Part shown: positions 36,203-47,518 of the stretch, piece by piece | Numbering within the stretch: the stretch's first letter is position 1 | How the letters are laid out: every line of letters starts with the position of its first letter | DNA from: Pyrenopolyporus hunteri | Taxonomy: Eukaryota > Ascomycota > Sordariomycetes > Xylariales > Hypoxylaceae | Direction: 5' to 3' | NCBI GenBank assembly: GCA_902806595.1 | Contig: CADCXC010000008.1 | Location: 1-64,000, forward strand | DNA length: 64,000 nucleotides | Notes under the pieces: generated by a model | The model's database searches: none | Told to the model about the DNA's origin: nothing | What the model saw: only the letters and a program-made list of their open reading frames with translations | Program-made: the position numbers and the translations under genes

Positions 36203-38085
36203 CTAAGCAAACAGCTCGGGATACTCGGCTTTGATCAAATCAGCGCCCTATAACGAGTCCGCTCAGTTAGCCTTTACTCTCCCAGACGAAGAGACAACTT
36301 GGAAGAAAAAAAACAAACATACCTTCTCAGCAATCATGTAAACCGAGTTCTGGATACGGCAGTCGGGAATCACGGGGATCACCGACGCGTCGATGACACG
36401 CAGGTTTTCGACACCAAACACCTTGAGCTTCCCGTCGACGACGCCCTCCGCGATGCTCGGCGCCATGCGCGTCGTCCCGCAGGGGTGGAACCCCGTCTGC
36501 GAGCGCTCGAGGATCAGCTTGTCCATGGCGGCGTCCGAGGACCGGGGCATGGGCCAGGGGTAGTCCTCGCGGATCATGTCGCGCATGCCCTCGCCGTTCA
36601 TCAGCACGTCGTCGACCCAGCGGATGCCCTCGCGCATCGCCAGGATGTCGAGGTCCTCGGCGAAGAAGTTCAGGTTGATCTTGGGCTGCGCCAAGGGGTC
36701 TGCGCTGTCTAGCTCCACCGTGCCCGACCGGCTCTGCGGCCGCAGCAGGTCCACGATCACCGTCAGGTAGTCGCCCTTGGGCGGCGTCGGGATGTGCCAC
36801 TGGAACGCGTCGCTGAACATGGGCACGAAGTCGATCTCGAAGTGGGGCTGGCCCGCGGGCCCGAACGGGTCGAGGCCACCGTTGGCCTCTTTGGCCGCGA
36901 CGTACTCCGGGTACTTCATCAGACGCTCGTCGATACGCGGGAGGCCGACCAGCTCCAGCAGGCCCGAAGTGTATGGGCCCTGGTTCTTCCACCGGTAGGA
37001 GCTGACGGCCGCGTCGTGCTCGAGGCCGGCCCTGAGAAGGTGCTGGTCAAAGCCGTTTCCGTCCTCGATTCGGAAGACGTGCGGGAGGATGGGGTGGTCG
37101 AGGAGGTTCTGACCGACGTGGGGCGAATCGACGATAGTCTCGATGTCAAATTTGGCGAGCTGGGCCTTGGGGCCGATCCCGCTAAGCATGAGCAGCTTGG
37201 GGCTCTCGAACACGCCGGACGCGACGATGGTTTCGTATTTGGCCTTGAAGCTGTGCGTCTCGCCGGAAGGCAGGATCACCTCCACACCAACGCATTTCTT
37301 TTCGGTGGGGTCGATGAGCAGCCGCTTCGAATTGGTCTGCGGAAGCACGGTGACGTTCGTCTTGCCCTCGAGGTACAGCCAACTCGAAGAACGCTTTCCG
37401 TTGTAGATGCTGTTGGTACACTTCCAGAGGCCGCGCATCGTTCCGTTGTGGACGTCGTCCGTTAGCTCTCCGCCTTTGCTGGTCCAAGCCTTGGTCAGGG
37501 CATCGCGGAACCCCTGAATCTCGGGGACCAGGTCGGAGTGGGAGACGGGGATAGGGCCGCCGGCGCCGATGTACTTCAGCTCCTCGCTAAATAGGCCCTT
37601 ATCATCGTGGTAGGTTGCCGGCTTGTACAGGTACTTCCGGACGTTGTCCCACTTCCACTCGTCGCCTCCGTACGGCGCCCAGTCGTCGAAGGTGCCGGCC
37701 GAGCCGGGGATCCAGGTGTAGTAGTTGAGGCAGCTGGAGCCTCCGAGGGTCTTGCCACGAGTGTTCGGCTTTTCAACGCGCGTGTACTCGGGGCGGTCGA
37801 TCATGGTGGTCTTGTAGGCCCAGTCATATTTGCTGTCGCGTAATTCGAAAGCTCGGGCCGGCGTCGTGATGGCGTCGACGTCGCCCGGATTGCCGATTCC
37901 GGCCTCGATGACTAGGACGCGGACGTTGGGAGACTCGGCTAGACGGCCGGCGACGGCGCAACCGGCGGTGCCCCCTATAGACGGCGTAAGTTTATGGAAT
38001 TGATATTTAGCTTTTCCTACAAGGAGGTCTTACCTCCGACAACGATGAAGTCGAATTGCTCAACGGACTTGATTTGGTTGCTCAT
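36203..38085 (-). CDS. GMC (glucose-methanol-choline) family FAD oxidoreductase
   Basis: Three exons, 38085-38034, 37974-36323 and 36247-36203, sum to 1,749 nt (582 aa). The FAD-binding beta-alpha-beta motif is at residues 12-30 (IleValValGlyGlyGlyThrAlaGlyCys) and ends in ValLeuValIleGluAlaGly. The GMC signature GlyLysThrLeuGlyGlySerSerCysLeuAsn and the second signature ValAlaSerGlyValPheGluSerProLysLeuLeu are present. The C-terminal catalytic pair appears to be His514 (HisProCysGlyThr) and Asn560 (GlnAsnSerValTyr). There is no signal peptide and no peroxisomal tripeptide, so an intracellular alcohol- or choline-type dehydrogenase/oxidase is likely; the substrate is unknown. A TATAAG sequence on the minus strand lies ~265 nt before the start codon. 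The end at GluLeuPheAla is typical for the family, so the gene looks intact. Confidence 0.92.
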
Positions 38086-39974
38086 GATGTATAATGTAGG
38101 TGCGTCACCGGTGTAGAGTTATATTCAAGAGCCGATAGGCGATATTGATACTTCTGCTGAACCGAGAACGAGAATGAGAATGAGCTCGAAGTGGCTTCGT
38201 GTATTTTGACTAATGGTTTTCAAGAATTCGAAGACTTTGAAGATCCCGAAAAGCTTAAAGAGTCTATGGTGTGTTTATTAGAAGCTTGATTGATGATGCT
38301 GATGTTGACGAGGGCAGTTCTCTTCCATGATGATCAGACTCAAGGCCTCTTATACCCAAACGACGATGCGGGACTTTCGTCCTTCTCCATGTTGACGAAG
38401 GCATATCCCATTCTACGATTCCCATGCATGAATGCTAGACATGTACGGTGAGTAAGCGTTGATCGATCCGCATCCACTCGAGAGCACTCCGAAGCGCCAA
38501 AATGCATTGTGTCACTCCGAGTCCGTACAATATCCGGATTCCCTCTGTTGAGACTAAGGTCTAATCAGGAAGAGGAGGAAGAAGCCGAACGTGTTCCCAG
38601 CGAGAACACCAAACTAGGGTAATCGAAGAAGGATCCTGTATGAATGCGAGCCGTGCCGAATGATGATGAGCCTAAGAATGACGCCGGGAGGATCCGAGGA
38701 CATCTCCAGTGCCATTATCTGACGTATCCAACCCGTGCAATCTTTTCATCGCACATAATAAGACAAATCCGAGCGAGTTTGCCCCGTCGATTTAGATGCC
38801 GAGCTAAGTGCGGCCTTCTTAGTGGCCGTCTTACAGTGCCTGAAATGCAGCTTCGGCGAAAACCCGGGATCCCGAATTTCAAGTCACGGCGACAACTGAG
38901 TGGATGCCAACGAATCGACGTAATAAGGCCATCATGGTGGACGGATTTCATTATATCATTAAGACCGTCACTGAGACATAGCGTAGCTCTTGAACTATTT
39001 AGTATCGGAGTCGCCAGAGTCGGATTGCGCAAAGCGTTCTTCGGACTTTAAGAAAGCGATTCTCCGATTATCCTCATCTAATTCTTAAATAAAGAGTTGT
39101 GTTTAGCTCGCAGGATAGAACAGGAGAAGTTTATCTGTGAATTAGCGTATCGGCGCTCGCAAACTATAACTTCATATTATAAGACGAGGACCTGAGCCAT
39201 GTCATTCACAACTGGTTCATATAAGGTCTTTCCCAACTCCGAGCCTACACGCCTCGTGCCTCTTAGATCTTGGTTTAAGCTTATGGGGCCTGTGAGGCTA
39301 TGCTGCTGAATCTTGGCGATGGCCGCTATATGGATTGATACACTGAGTCTCGTGCTTAGGGGATTAACCACTGGCCTCGGCGCCCTTATTTGATAGGTAA
39401 TCTGCTTATAGACTCTGTAAAGGAGAGATCTGTGAGGCTAAAAAGTTAATAACGATGCCACCAGATTGTCAAGCTCGCGTCAGCATATTGAACGTCCCAC
39501 CTTACCTTGGTCTGGGGAAGTCTGGGATAAAATTAGTATAAATCGCGGCTGTGCCTGTCCAGGACGAAGGGTCACTAGCAGGGTTTCCGAAATTGCGTCC
39601 TCCGCGTTTGCTCAGCTCGGCTCGGGATCCCTGGGCGGAAATGTTATCGATTGCCTCACCGCCCAATCAGTCTACAGTGTCGGCGGTCGGCTCTTGTTCC
39701 CGGTAAAGATCTACTATGCAGGAACGTCGCAGCTGGACGAGCTTGGCCGCGACGCTCTGTTCTTGCTCGCGGTCCCTTGCCCTTGTCCGGGGTTGCCTTG
39801 GCTTATCCCAAGCCTTCTCGAAAGACGTAATTACATACCCTCCTCGTTAACGGTACTGCCACTGACGTGAGACAACGCGGACGTACATATACGAGCGAGC
39901 CTGCTCTTCTAACCCCAGGTCTCTCGTTCTACGAATAACCGCTGTTTTCAAGACAGCAAACGATTATTATCATC
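38086..39974. promoter_or_regulatory. Upstream region between divergent GMC and TAP-like hydrolase genes
   Basis: 1.9 kb between two start codons on opposite strands. Two moderately long frames (135 codons at 38,644 and 134 codons at 39,466, both plus) lack conserved-looking sequence and splice context and are not called as genes. A possible TATA element for the GMC gene lies at 38,349-38,354 (minus). Nothing else is recognised. Confidence 0.4.
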
Positions 39975-41543
39975 ATGGGTCGCTCACTCGTGTCCACAGC
40001 CCAAGCGCTCCTCGCGCTCGTGACCGTAGGGTCGGCAATTCGCGTGACGATCCCAGGAGTAGAACCGTTCAGGCCGGGGCCGATTCATAGAAGGGGCCTG
40101 GGACACACGATTGTAGGACACAACACCACGGACAAGATCTCTTGGGGACCTTGCCCAGATTCATTCCCCCCAAATGTCACATGCGCGACGTACACCGTGC
40201 CGCTGGACTGGGAGAACCCGCACGGTAACGAGACGGTGGAGCTGGGCATGATCCGCATCGAGGCCCGCGACAAGAGCAACCGGATCGGGAACCTGTTCGT
40301 CAACCCGGGCGGCCCCGGCGGGCAAGCCACCAGCCTCGTCGCCTCCCTCTCCCAGGCGCCGGGAGCCGTCGACCCGCAGATCCTTGACCGCTTCGACGTC
40401 ATCGGCCTGGACCCTCGCGGCGTCGGCCTCAGCACGCCCGTGCAGTGCGACCCCGCGGCCTTCAACAAGCGCGTGTCCTTCTTCCCCGCGACGCAGGCCG
40501 AATACGACGAGCTCGTCGCGTACAACAAGGCGCTGGCCGCGAGCTGCCGCGCCAAGACGGGGCGGCTGATCGACTTCGTGGACACCGTCAGCGCGGCGCG
40601 GGACCACGAGGCGGTGCGCGTGGCGCTCGGCGGCGAGAAGGCGAGCTTCCTGGGCCTGTCGTACGGCACGCAGCTCTTCAGCCAGTACGCCGAGCTGTTC
40701 CCCGAGGGCATCCGCGCGCTGGTGATCGACGGCAACCTGCAGCACTCGCAGAGCGAGGCCGCGAACCTGCTCATCGAGAGCACCACGTACCAGGCCACGC
40801 TCCGGCGCTTCTTCGCCTGGTGCGCCAACGCGACCAGCGACGACCAGTGCGCCCTGCGCGGCCAGGACGTCCAGGCCAAGTACGAGAGCGTCCTCGCCAA
40901 GGCCACAGCCGCGCCCATCCCGGCCCCCGGCTGCGACGACAAGGCCTGCCGCTCCGAGGTGACGGGCGAGGACCTGCGGTTCAACCTGCAGGGGTACCTG
41001 ATCTCGCCGTCGGCGTGGCCGTCGCTCGCGCTCGCGCTCGTCGCCGCCGACGCCGGGAACGCGACGCAGATCTCGCGGCAGCAGCCCCTCGCGATCGGCG
41101 ACGCGTACGAGGACTCGTACCTGTTCGCGGGGACGGCGATCGCGTGCCAGGACTGGGCGCACGCGTCGTCGTCGCTGGCGGACGTCCGGGCCAAGGCCAC
41201 GCAGGGGGAGATTTTCGCCCCGCTGAACGGCGGCGCGTGCCAGAGCCACAAGATCCAGACCTCGTGCATCGGCTGGCCGGCGGCGCTGACGAACCCGCCC
41301 AGGCCCGTCGTGTACAAGGGCAAAACCAAGATCCTGATGCTGCAGTCCACGTACGACCCCTCGACCAGCTACGCCTGGGGCCTCGGGCTCCACGAGGAGA
41401 TCGGGAGCGCCCGCTCCGTGCTGGTCACGCGCGACGGCGCTGGCCATACGAGTTATCTAGACCGCGGGGAGACGGCCGCCGTGGCGAACGTGTACTTGCT
41501 GAATTTGACGCTGCCGGAACCGGGTATGGTCTTGCAGACGTGA
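39975..41543 (+). CDS. Secreted alpha/beta hydrolase, TAP-like (tripeptidyl-aminopeptidase/proteinase) family
   Basis: Single-exon frame of 522 aa with a signal peptide (residues 1-21, core AlaLeuLeuAlaLeuValThrVal). The fold signatures are in order: ThrValProLeuAspTrp, the oxyanion-type AsnProGlyGlyProGlyGly, AspValIleGlyLeuAspProArgGlyValGlyLeuSer, and the nucleophile elbow GlyLeuSerTyrGly (Ser229). A lid with several Cys and N-glycosylation sites follows. The C-terminal TAP-like domain has the acid in SerThrTyrAspPro (Asp461) and the base in GlyAlaGlyHis (His491). Relatives release N-terminal peptides outside the cell, although some act as esterases. The gene is very GC-rich, especially at third positions, which opens long meaningless frames on the opposite strand. 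It is divergent from the GMC gene. Confidence 0.9.
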   Translation: MGRSLVSTAQALLALVTVGSAIRVTIPGVEPFRPGPIHRRGLGHTIVGHNTTDKISWGPCPDSFPPNVTCATYTVPLDWENPHGNETVELGMIRIEARDKSNRIGNLFVNPGGPGGQATSLVASLSQAPGAVDPQILDRFDVIGLDPRGVGLSTPVQCDPAAFNKRVSFFPATQAEYDELVAYNKALAASCRAKTGRLIDFVDTVSAARDHEAVRVALGGEKASFLGLSYGTQLFSQYAELFPEGIRALVIDGNLQHSQSEAANLLIESTTYQATLRRFFAWCANATSDDQCALRGQDVQAKYESVLAKATAAPIPAPGCDDKACRSEVTGEDLRFNLQGYLISPSAWPSLALALVAADAGNATQISRQQPLAIGDAYEDSYLFAGTAIACQDWAHASSSLADVRAKATQGEIFAPLNGGACQSHKIQTSCIGWPAALTNPPRPVVYKGKTKILMLQSTYDPSTSYAWGLGLHEEIGSARSVLVTRDGAGHTSYLDRGETAAVANVYLLNLTLPEPGMVLQT

Positions 41544-42422
41544 GTTGCCGCTGACTGGGCTGGATAGGGTGGCGTGTTTATTATATAACCTTGTACAAAT
41601 GGATAGGATCCCGGATACCGTGGAGCGTTAATGGCAGGCATTACCAGCGCTTTTCATTAGAGGATATTGCTCCTAACCACTAGTCCCAGCTGATCTCTTA
41701 GCCTGTGACCGTTGAACTACGAAATAACATATTCTTAAAACTGAAATCCCTCTTCTAACATCGGATTTAAGGCTGATAAGACTTCCATTAGGCTGGTGCT
41801 TCGCCGGTAGGACATGTATTAGCTAAAGTTAGTCCGCTGCTGAGGTCATAGAATAAATAGCACATGTAGCCTCTACTAGTCCCCGCTTAACCTCGGGGAG
41901 CATACGATACTGCTAAGAGCCCTCCAGCTTACTCTCGCGTCTCGTCGAGAAACGGCTACGAAATTATCCAAAACCTAAGTCACGGGTTCCTCGCTTAATA
42001 GGCCACCGATTAAAAGCTGAGCGACGTCTACTACAAAGCCCTTACGAATACTATTAAACCAGTATAGAAGACCTTCGTATTTTGCAGTATCACCAATGTG
42101 TCAAGTCCTACCTAAGGCGTGAACAAGGCGTACCTATGAAGAAACAAAGAAGAGAAAAAGAGCAGGCGCGAGCCAAAGCCTTCGTAAGCCCGTAAAGTGA
42201 TACGCGTTTCCTGCGCCTGGATCGTGTAGATAATGCAATGCCCCACGCCTCGCCACGCGATTCCCTAAGGCCCGTCACCTCTAGTAGTTTTTCTATAATT
42301 ACATGGAGAGTCGGCTAAACCTCTTCAGGTATTTCTGCGATTTTCTTTTCTTCTTTTCTTTTCTTCTTCTCCATTATCATCATCCTCTTTTGCTTATGGA
42401 CACACTGTTATACGGCCTAGCT
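41544..42422. other. Intergenic, 0.9 kb between convergent genes
   Basis: Holds the 3' ends of the TAP-like gene (plus) and the AAA+ ATPase gene (minus). A pyrimidine-rich tract (repeated TTTTCTTTTC/TTCTTC) at about 42,340-42,395 lies just past the ATPase stop codon. A TAGTTCAACGG box near 41,720 (minus) resembles a tRNA A box, but no B box follows. Confidence 0.5.
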
Positions 42423-45400
42423 TCATTCTATAAACGACTTCGGTTGGCTCGGCTGTAGCATCTCTTGGGCGGACTCGATATCATTAATGACCTCGTTGAA
42501 GACGCGCGTGACCGAAGAGAGCACCTTCATACGGTTATGCTGGCCTCTTGTCTCCCAGAGCTCTACCATCATTCCGCGGTAGATCTGCTGGAGCTGTTCG
42601 ATTGTGCAGCCCGACGTGCGCTCGGAAACGCTCTCGAGGAAGATGTTGGCTTGTAAGTCGTCTAACTCGACTTGCTGTGACTGCGATGGCGGCTGCGACG
42701 GCGGCTGCGACGGCGGCAGCAACTGCGATTGTTCGTCGGGAGATGGGTCGTTCAGCATGTTTGCTACGCTTGGGGCGTGCGAAGACTTTCCGCCAGCGGG
42801 CGATGCTTGCGAATTGGACCCCTGGAACGATGGGGGCGGTGGCATATCTGCCCTTCTGAGGCCGTGGATCTGAGAGTGCATCCACGGGTCGTCGCTGGAC
42901 GTAGCCTGGCTCGCGTGGAGATATACCGGCTGAGTATCTACGAGGCTATCCGGGTCGTTATCGGCGGCGCCGGATGGTTCGTGGCGAACGCCGTTAGTCG
43001 CCTGCGTACTAAAGTTGGAGGAACGGCGCCCCGAAGTAGTCGAAGTCTTGGTGGTCGTCGCATCGTTTAACACCGCCGACGGTGATACTCCGGGGGGGAG
43101 AGACTGTACGGCCGAAACCTGGGAAATCGGATTTGTTCCCGCTCCGCCCGTCGTCGCCCGCGTAGATGTGTGCAATGAGCGAACTTCCATGACGGGCCAC
43201 TGGGCCGACGGCGGCTGCATGGGTGGCGGATTCATTCCACCGACCGGCGGCTGGCTGTCGGGCTCGGTCATGACGGCATCTTCATCGACGGCTCGATTAT
43301 ATGGTACAGACGTCCCGTTCGTACTGTTATTTTGGTGTACGGAGCTATCTCCGTTAACGGCGGCATCGCTGCCGATCAATTGGAAGTGAGCTGCTGTTGT
43401 GACGTGCGAATTCTGAGGCTCGGTAGGTTGAGGAAGACCCAACCGCGGAGTTCCGCCGTTTTGGTTGGCGGGAGCGTCCTTCTTGAGAGCTCTCTGTATC
43501 CGCTTCGTCTCCCTCTTTCGGAATTGTTCTCTTCTCCACTCCGCATCCCAGTCGACATTTCTCGAGAGTTTATCGGCAATATCGGAAACGTCTACGCTCA
43601 CGTTGGTCACAAGTTCATTCGCCTTGAGCCAAAGTGCTTTGTCGCCGAGATTATTAGCGTCGTGCTCGAAAGATTTCACGTCCTTCAAGAACGCCATAGG
43701 ATTAACGTAGTAACCGTGAGCAAGTCTCGTCTCGATCGTTACCGTATCGAGATTATAGTAGAACTTGTTCGTCGAAGTCTCGAGGAGACCCGGAGTCCCC
43801 TCAGCATCCTTAGAGAGTATGTAGGGACGCGCCGGAGCGTCCGCCACATCCGGCCTAACATAGTTTGGATCTGCCTCGTCGAAGAGGTACTGATACTGAG
43901 AAGTGGGTATCACCGGAGAACGGAACGACTTGTATTTACGCTTGATCTGGTCCATGATAGGCTGTAGGTGGACCTTCAGCACGTTGAGAAGTCGACGGTA
44001 CTGGAGATTCTCGGCCTCTATCTCCTCCAACGTCAGCTCCTTAGGCGGCGGAGGAGGAGCCACGGGGAGCGCTTCAAGCACCCTCCTTTTCCGATTAACA
44101 GGGTCGGGGAACTCTTTGGGGAATCTTCGAATGTGCGACAGGATCCTGCCAAAGTACTCTAGTCGCTTGTCCTATAGGCGGCCCAATGTTAGCCCTTCTC
44201 CCTTCACTTGCTCGCTCCGTTCATTTTCAACACGAGGAACCGACTTACCTTCGTGGGACGAGCGATCTCCAAATAGCTAGACTTCGAGAGCCCGAAGATA
44301 TCTTGTTTGAGATTGGGATCGATATGTTCCAATTCTCTCTCTGCGGTCCCGATGACCATGATGGAATCGGTAGGTTGTATGGTCCTGAGCATAGACATGA
44401 ACGCCGTGAGAGGTGGTCCGGCCAAGGTTGCGTACCACATGTCAACATGCGGGATAAAGATTACGCTCGGTTTCTGGCGTCTAGCTTCTGCAAACATCCC
44501 GAATAGTACTTGCTCGGCGGGCTAAGAACCAGAAAAAAAATTAGACACTTAATCTCCGAAGGGAGCCGGAAGGGGGGTTTCAATACTACTTACCAAGGGA
44601 TCACCCAATATATTTGCTATGTCGAAATTCTGAACGTGGACGCCTTCGAGATAGTGGAGGATAGCGGCGCTGACATACCCCTGCCCCATTCCTTGCGGCC
44701 CGCATACCAAAAGTCGCGGTCGATAGACGCGAAATCTCTGGAACTCTTGCTGCAAAGCTTCTCGGCCGAACCCAAAGTCTTCGTCATCGTAAGGCTCGTA
44801 CATGGCTTCGTCTAGGGCCGTCACCTTCTTCTTACGCGGGAAAACGCTGTCCAAGATCTCCGTGATAGACTTAAACTGGTCCCGGAGGAGCGGTTCGACG
44901 GGTTTCGGGAAGGGCGCGGCGCCCGACGTCGCAGATCTCTCCGAAGAAGGCACGATCTTGTTCTTGGAGAGCATAAAATCGGTCATGTGTATCGAGATCT
45001 TCTTCGGGTCGATGACAAGCTTCTCCTTTGATATGTAAATCTGCGGATATGTTCGCTGGATAGCGTTAAGGGCAGCCTCCGTACACATAGCGCGCAAGTC
45101 GGCGCCGCCGTACCCCTTGGTATCCTTAGCCAGGGACATCTTGAACTCGTCCGAAAGGCCCCAGTCCTTGGTGTGAATGTCGATGATCGACTTGCGGCCG
45201 TCGACGTCGGGAAGGGGGAAGTAGAACTCTCGGTCGAAACGGCCCGGCCGGCGGAGGGCCGGGTCCACGCTGTCCGGTCGGTTGGTAGCGCCGATGACGA
45301 TTACCTGGCCGCGACCGTCCATGCCATCCATCAGAGCGAGTAACGTGGAAACTATCGACGCATGAATCTGCTCTTGCTTGCTGGACCGTACCGGCGCGAG

Positions 45401-47518
45401 GCCGTCAATCTCGTCGAAGAAGATGATGCTCGGCTGCGTTCTTCTCGCTTCCTCGAAGAGGAGACGCAGCTGCTTTTCGGCCTCTCCAACCCATTTGCTG
45501 AGGGCGTCGGCACCTTTGCGCATGTAGAACGTGATCTTCCTGCCGCCGACGCCGGCCGAATTTGCGAGGGCTCGAGCCAGCAGGGTCTTTCCCGTTCCCG
45601 GAGGGCCGTGGAACAGCACACCTCTCGGCGGAGTGACGTGGAAGTTCGTGAACACTTCCGGGTACATTAAAGGAAGCTGCACCATCTCCTTGAGCTGCTC
45701 GATATGATTCTGCAGGCCACCGACGTGGCTGAAGTCGACGGTCATATCTACGCCTAGAGGGTCCGCGTCGGCGAGGGCCTTCGGATTCTTAATCTTGCCG
45801 ACGTTTGGCGCCGACGCGAGAAGGCCACCGCCGTCCACGTTTGCGGTTGAGGGGCCAGGGGGAGGAGCCGCCGTAGTTGGAGTCATGCCGAAAATACCGG
45901 CTGCTCCCGAACGGTTGTTCATTTCGTCGTCGCTGCTATCGGAATCGGCCCCTCCGGCGGCGCCGGTACCCCAAGGTCCGCCGAGTAGCGCACCGCCAAG
46001 GCCAATTCCTCCCAAGGCGCCGGCGGTAGTATGGAGACTGTGATCCCAACCGCCGCCCCCATTTGCACGTCCGCGACGGCGGGCAGGCGTCGGGGCCGCG
46101 TCGTCATCTTCTTCCTGCTCAACGGGAAATGCGTTGAGCGGCGCGATTGCGTAATTCACCGGTTGGCCCCTACGACGTCTGGTCTCTTCTCTCTTCTCGA
46201 AGAGGATTTGGGGCGAGCGGCGGCGTTCCCTTCGAGAGCGAGAATCTTGCCGGAGATCTTTAAGTTCTTCCGCCACTTCGTTCTCGTCAACCTCATCTTC
46301 ATCCCCCGACTCGTTACGCCGCTGGGATCTCCTCGCAGATCTCCTCCCTTTGCCTCTCGACGACCTTCGCCCGCGAGCACTTGGGCTAGAGTTGTCGTCG
46401 TCACCGCCGACCTCATTCCGGTTAGCCTCGGAGTCGGAGTCGTGCTCATCCGCCGAGTCATTTCCAGGTTCAAAGTCGCTACTAGGTTCTTGGAGTGACT
46501 TTTTGAGCCCGGATTTTCGGGTCAGTCGCCCACGAGTTCGCTTCGCCGGGCTGCCGTCGTCGACAGGAACATCTTCAGCGGGAGCCAGAGCTTGATTGGC
46601 TCTCGCACTGCGAGTCTTGCGTGCGACAGGAACGTCGTCGTCATCCTCTTCTTCGTCCACTTCCATGGCATCGTGCGTCTCTACCGTTTGCATAGGCTCT
46701 TCTCGGCCTTGAGCGATGTCACCAGCGACATCTTCATCCGCTTGGCCCTCGGCATCTTCTTCGCCCGCATCAGCGTCTTGGACAAGGTCTTGCGCAGCCT
46801 CAGCCTGAGCCGAGGATTTGGTCTCTTCCTGAATATCTTCCTCCTCAACCAAAGTGGGTATCGGCTTCTTAATACCTTTTCCACTACGGGTAGGTCGGCC
46901 GCCCCGTCCCAAAGCTTCCGGGCTCTTGCTCTTGGAGGCTCGAGCCGGCCTTGCATGTTTACCAGAATTCGACAATTCGACTAGGTCGTCCTCCGCATCG
47001 ACCGTGCGCGCTCGAGTGGCTCTTCTGCCGCCAACGGGAGCGGTCGCGTTGGAAGCCGCACGCGTCTTGCGTGCTGACACCGGGACTCGGAGCGTGACCA
47101 GCCTTCTCTGCCGAGGTGACTGCTTGGGCGGGTCCTTGATAAGTTCATCCTTTTCATCTTCCGAGTCCTGAATCAATTCTTCCTCCTCGTCCTCGGAACT
47201 TTCCTTGTAGTTTTGGTGTTTGGTGGCCGCTTTTCGAATGCGACGGCCGGTATTTTCGTTAATAGGAGGTTCCGGTTCATCTTCATCGTCATCTTCGGCG
47301 AAAGAGTTTTCTAGTTCGCTTTCTTCAAGGTCATCGTCATCAATATCGGATCCCCGGTATCTACCTCTCCTCCGAGAGGCCGTGGGTTTATGGCCCCCAT
47401 GCGGCCGAGACTTCTTTCGCGAGCGCGGGCGATCAACCTCGGGCTCGAAGTTCTCGTCGTCAGAATCGGACTTGTTAGGGTCGAAATCGAGAATATCCCT
47501 CTTTCGTTTGGGAGCCAT
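42423..47518 (-). CDS. yta7: Yta7/Abo1/ATAD2-type bromodomain AAA+ ATPase
   Basis: Three exons, 47518-44594, 44521-44249 and 44171-42423, all GT-AG, sum to 4,947 nt (1,648 aa). The first ~580 residues are acidic/basic low-complexity sequence (nuclear, nucleosome-facing). AAA1 has Walker A GlyProProGlyThrGlyLysThr at 638-645, Walker B PheAspGluIleAsp at 701-705 and the arginine-finger region ArgArgProGlyArgPheAspArg near 756-763. AAA2 is degenerate: its P-loop position reads CysGlyProGlnGlyMetGlyGlnGly without the Lys-Thr, and its Walker B region (ValIlePheIleProHisValAsp) lacks the acidic pair. This is usual for the family. A bromodomain-like region (about 1,150-1,290, with AsnProMetAlaPheLeuLysAspVal) follows, then a Ser/Pro/Gln-rich linker with a (ProProSerGln)3 repeat and a helical C-terminus. 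Family members load or remove histone H3-H4 and affect transcription and heterochromatin boundaries. The gene looks intact. Confidence 0.93.
42684..42723 (-). repeat. Coding 12-bp tandem repeat (ProProSerGln) in the ATPase gene
   Basis: Three near-identical units of GGCGGCTGCGAC (plus-strand reading) encode ProProSerGln on the minus strand, in the linker after the bromodomain-like region. The length multiple of 12 keeps the frame. Confidence 0.7.

Noticed and set aside
36327..37465. Long frames overlapping the GMC gene (221 and 223 codons)
   Set aside because: Shadows of a GC-rich gene; only the minus-strand frame with FAD and His-Asn motifs is credible.
38644..39870. Two ~135-codon plus-strand frames between the GMC and TAP-like genes
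   Set aside because: Low-quality composition, antisense frames of similar size, and no motif or intron support.
40085..41447. Very long open frames (over 400 codons) on the minus strand, and another on the plus strand, over the TAP-like gene
   Set aside because: They are mirror effects of GC-rich third codon positions; the products are Arg/Ala/Gly- or Ser/Pro-rich without domain logic, whereas the plus-strand hydrolase has all catalytic motifs.
41660..41730. tRNA-like A box on the minus strand
   Set aside because: No B box (GGTTCGANTCC-type) follows and no cloverleaf can be drawn by eye.
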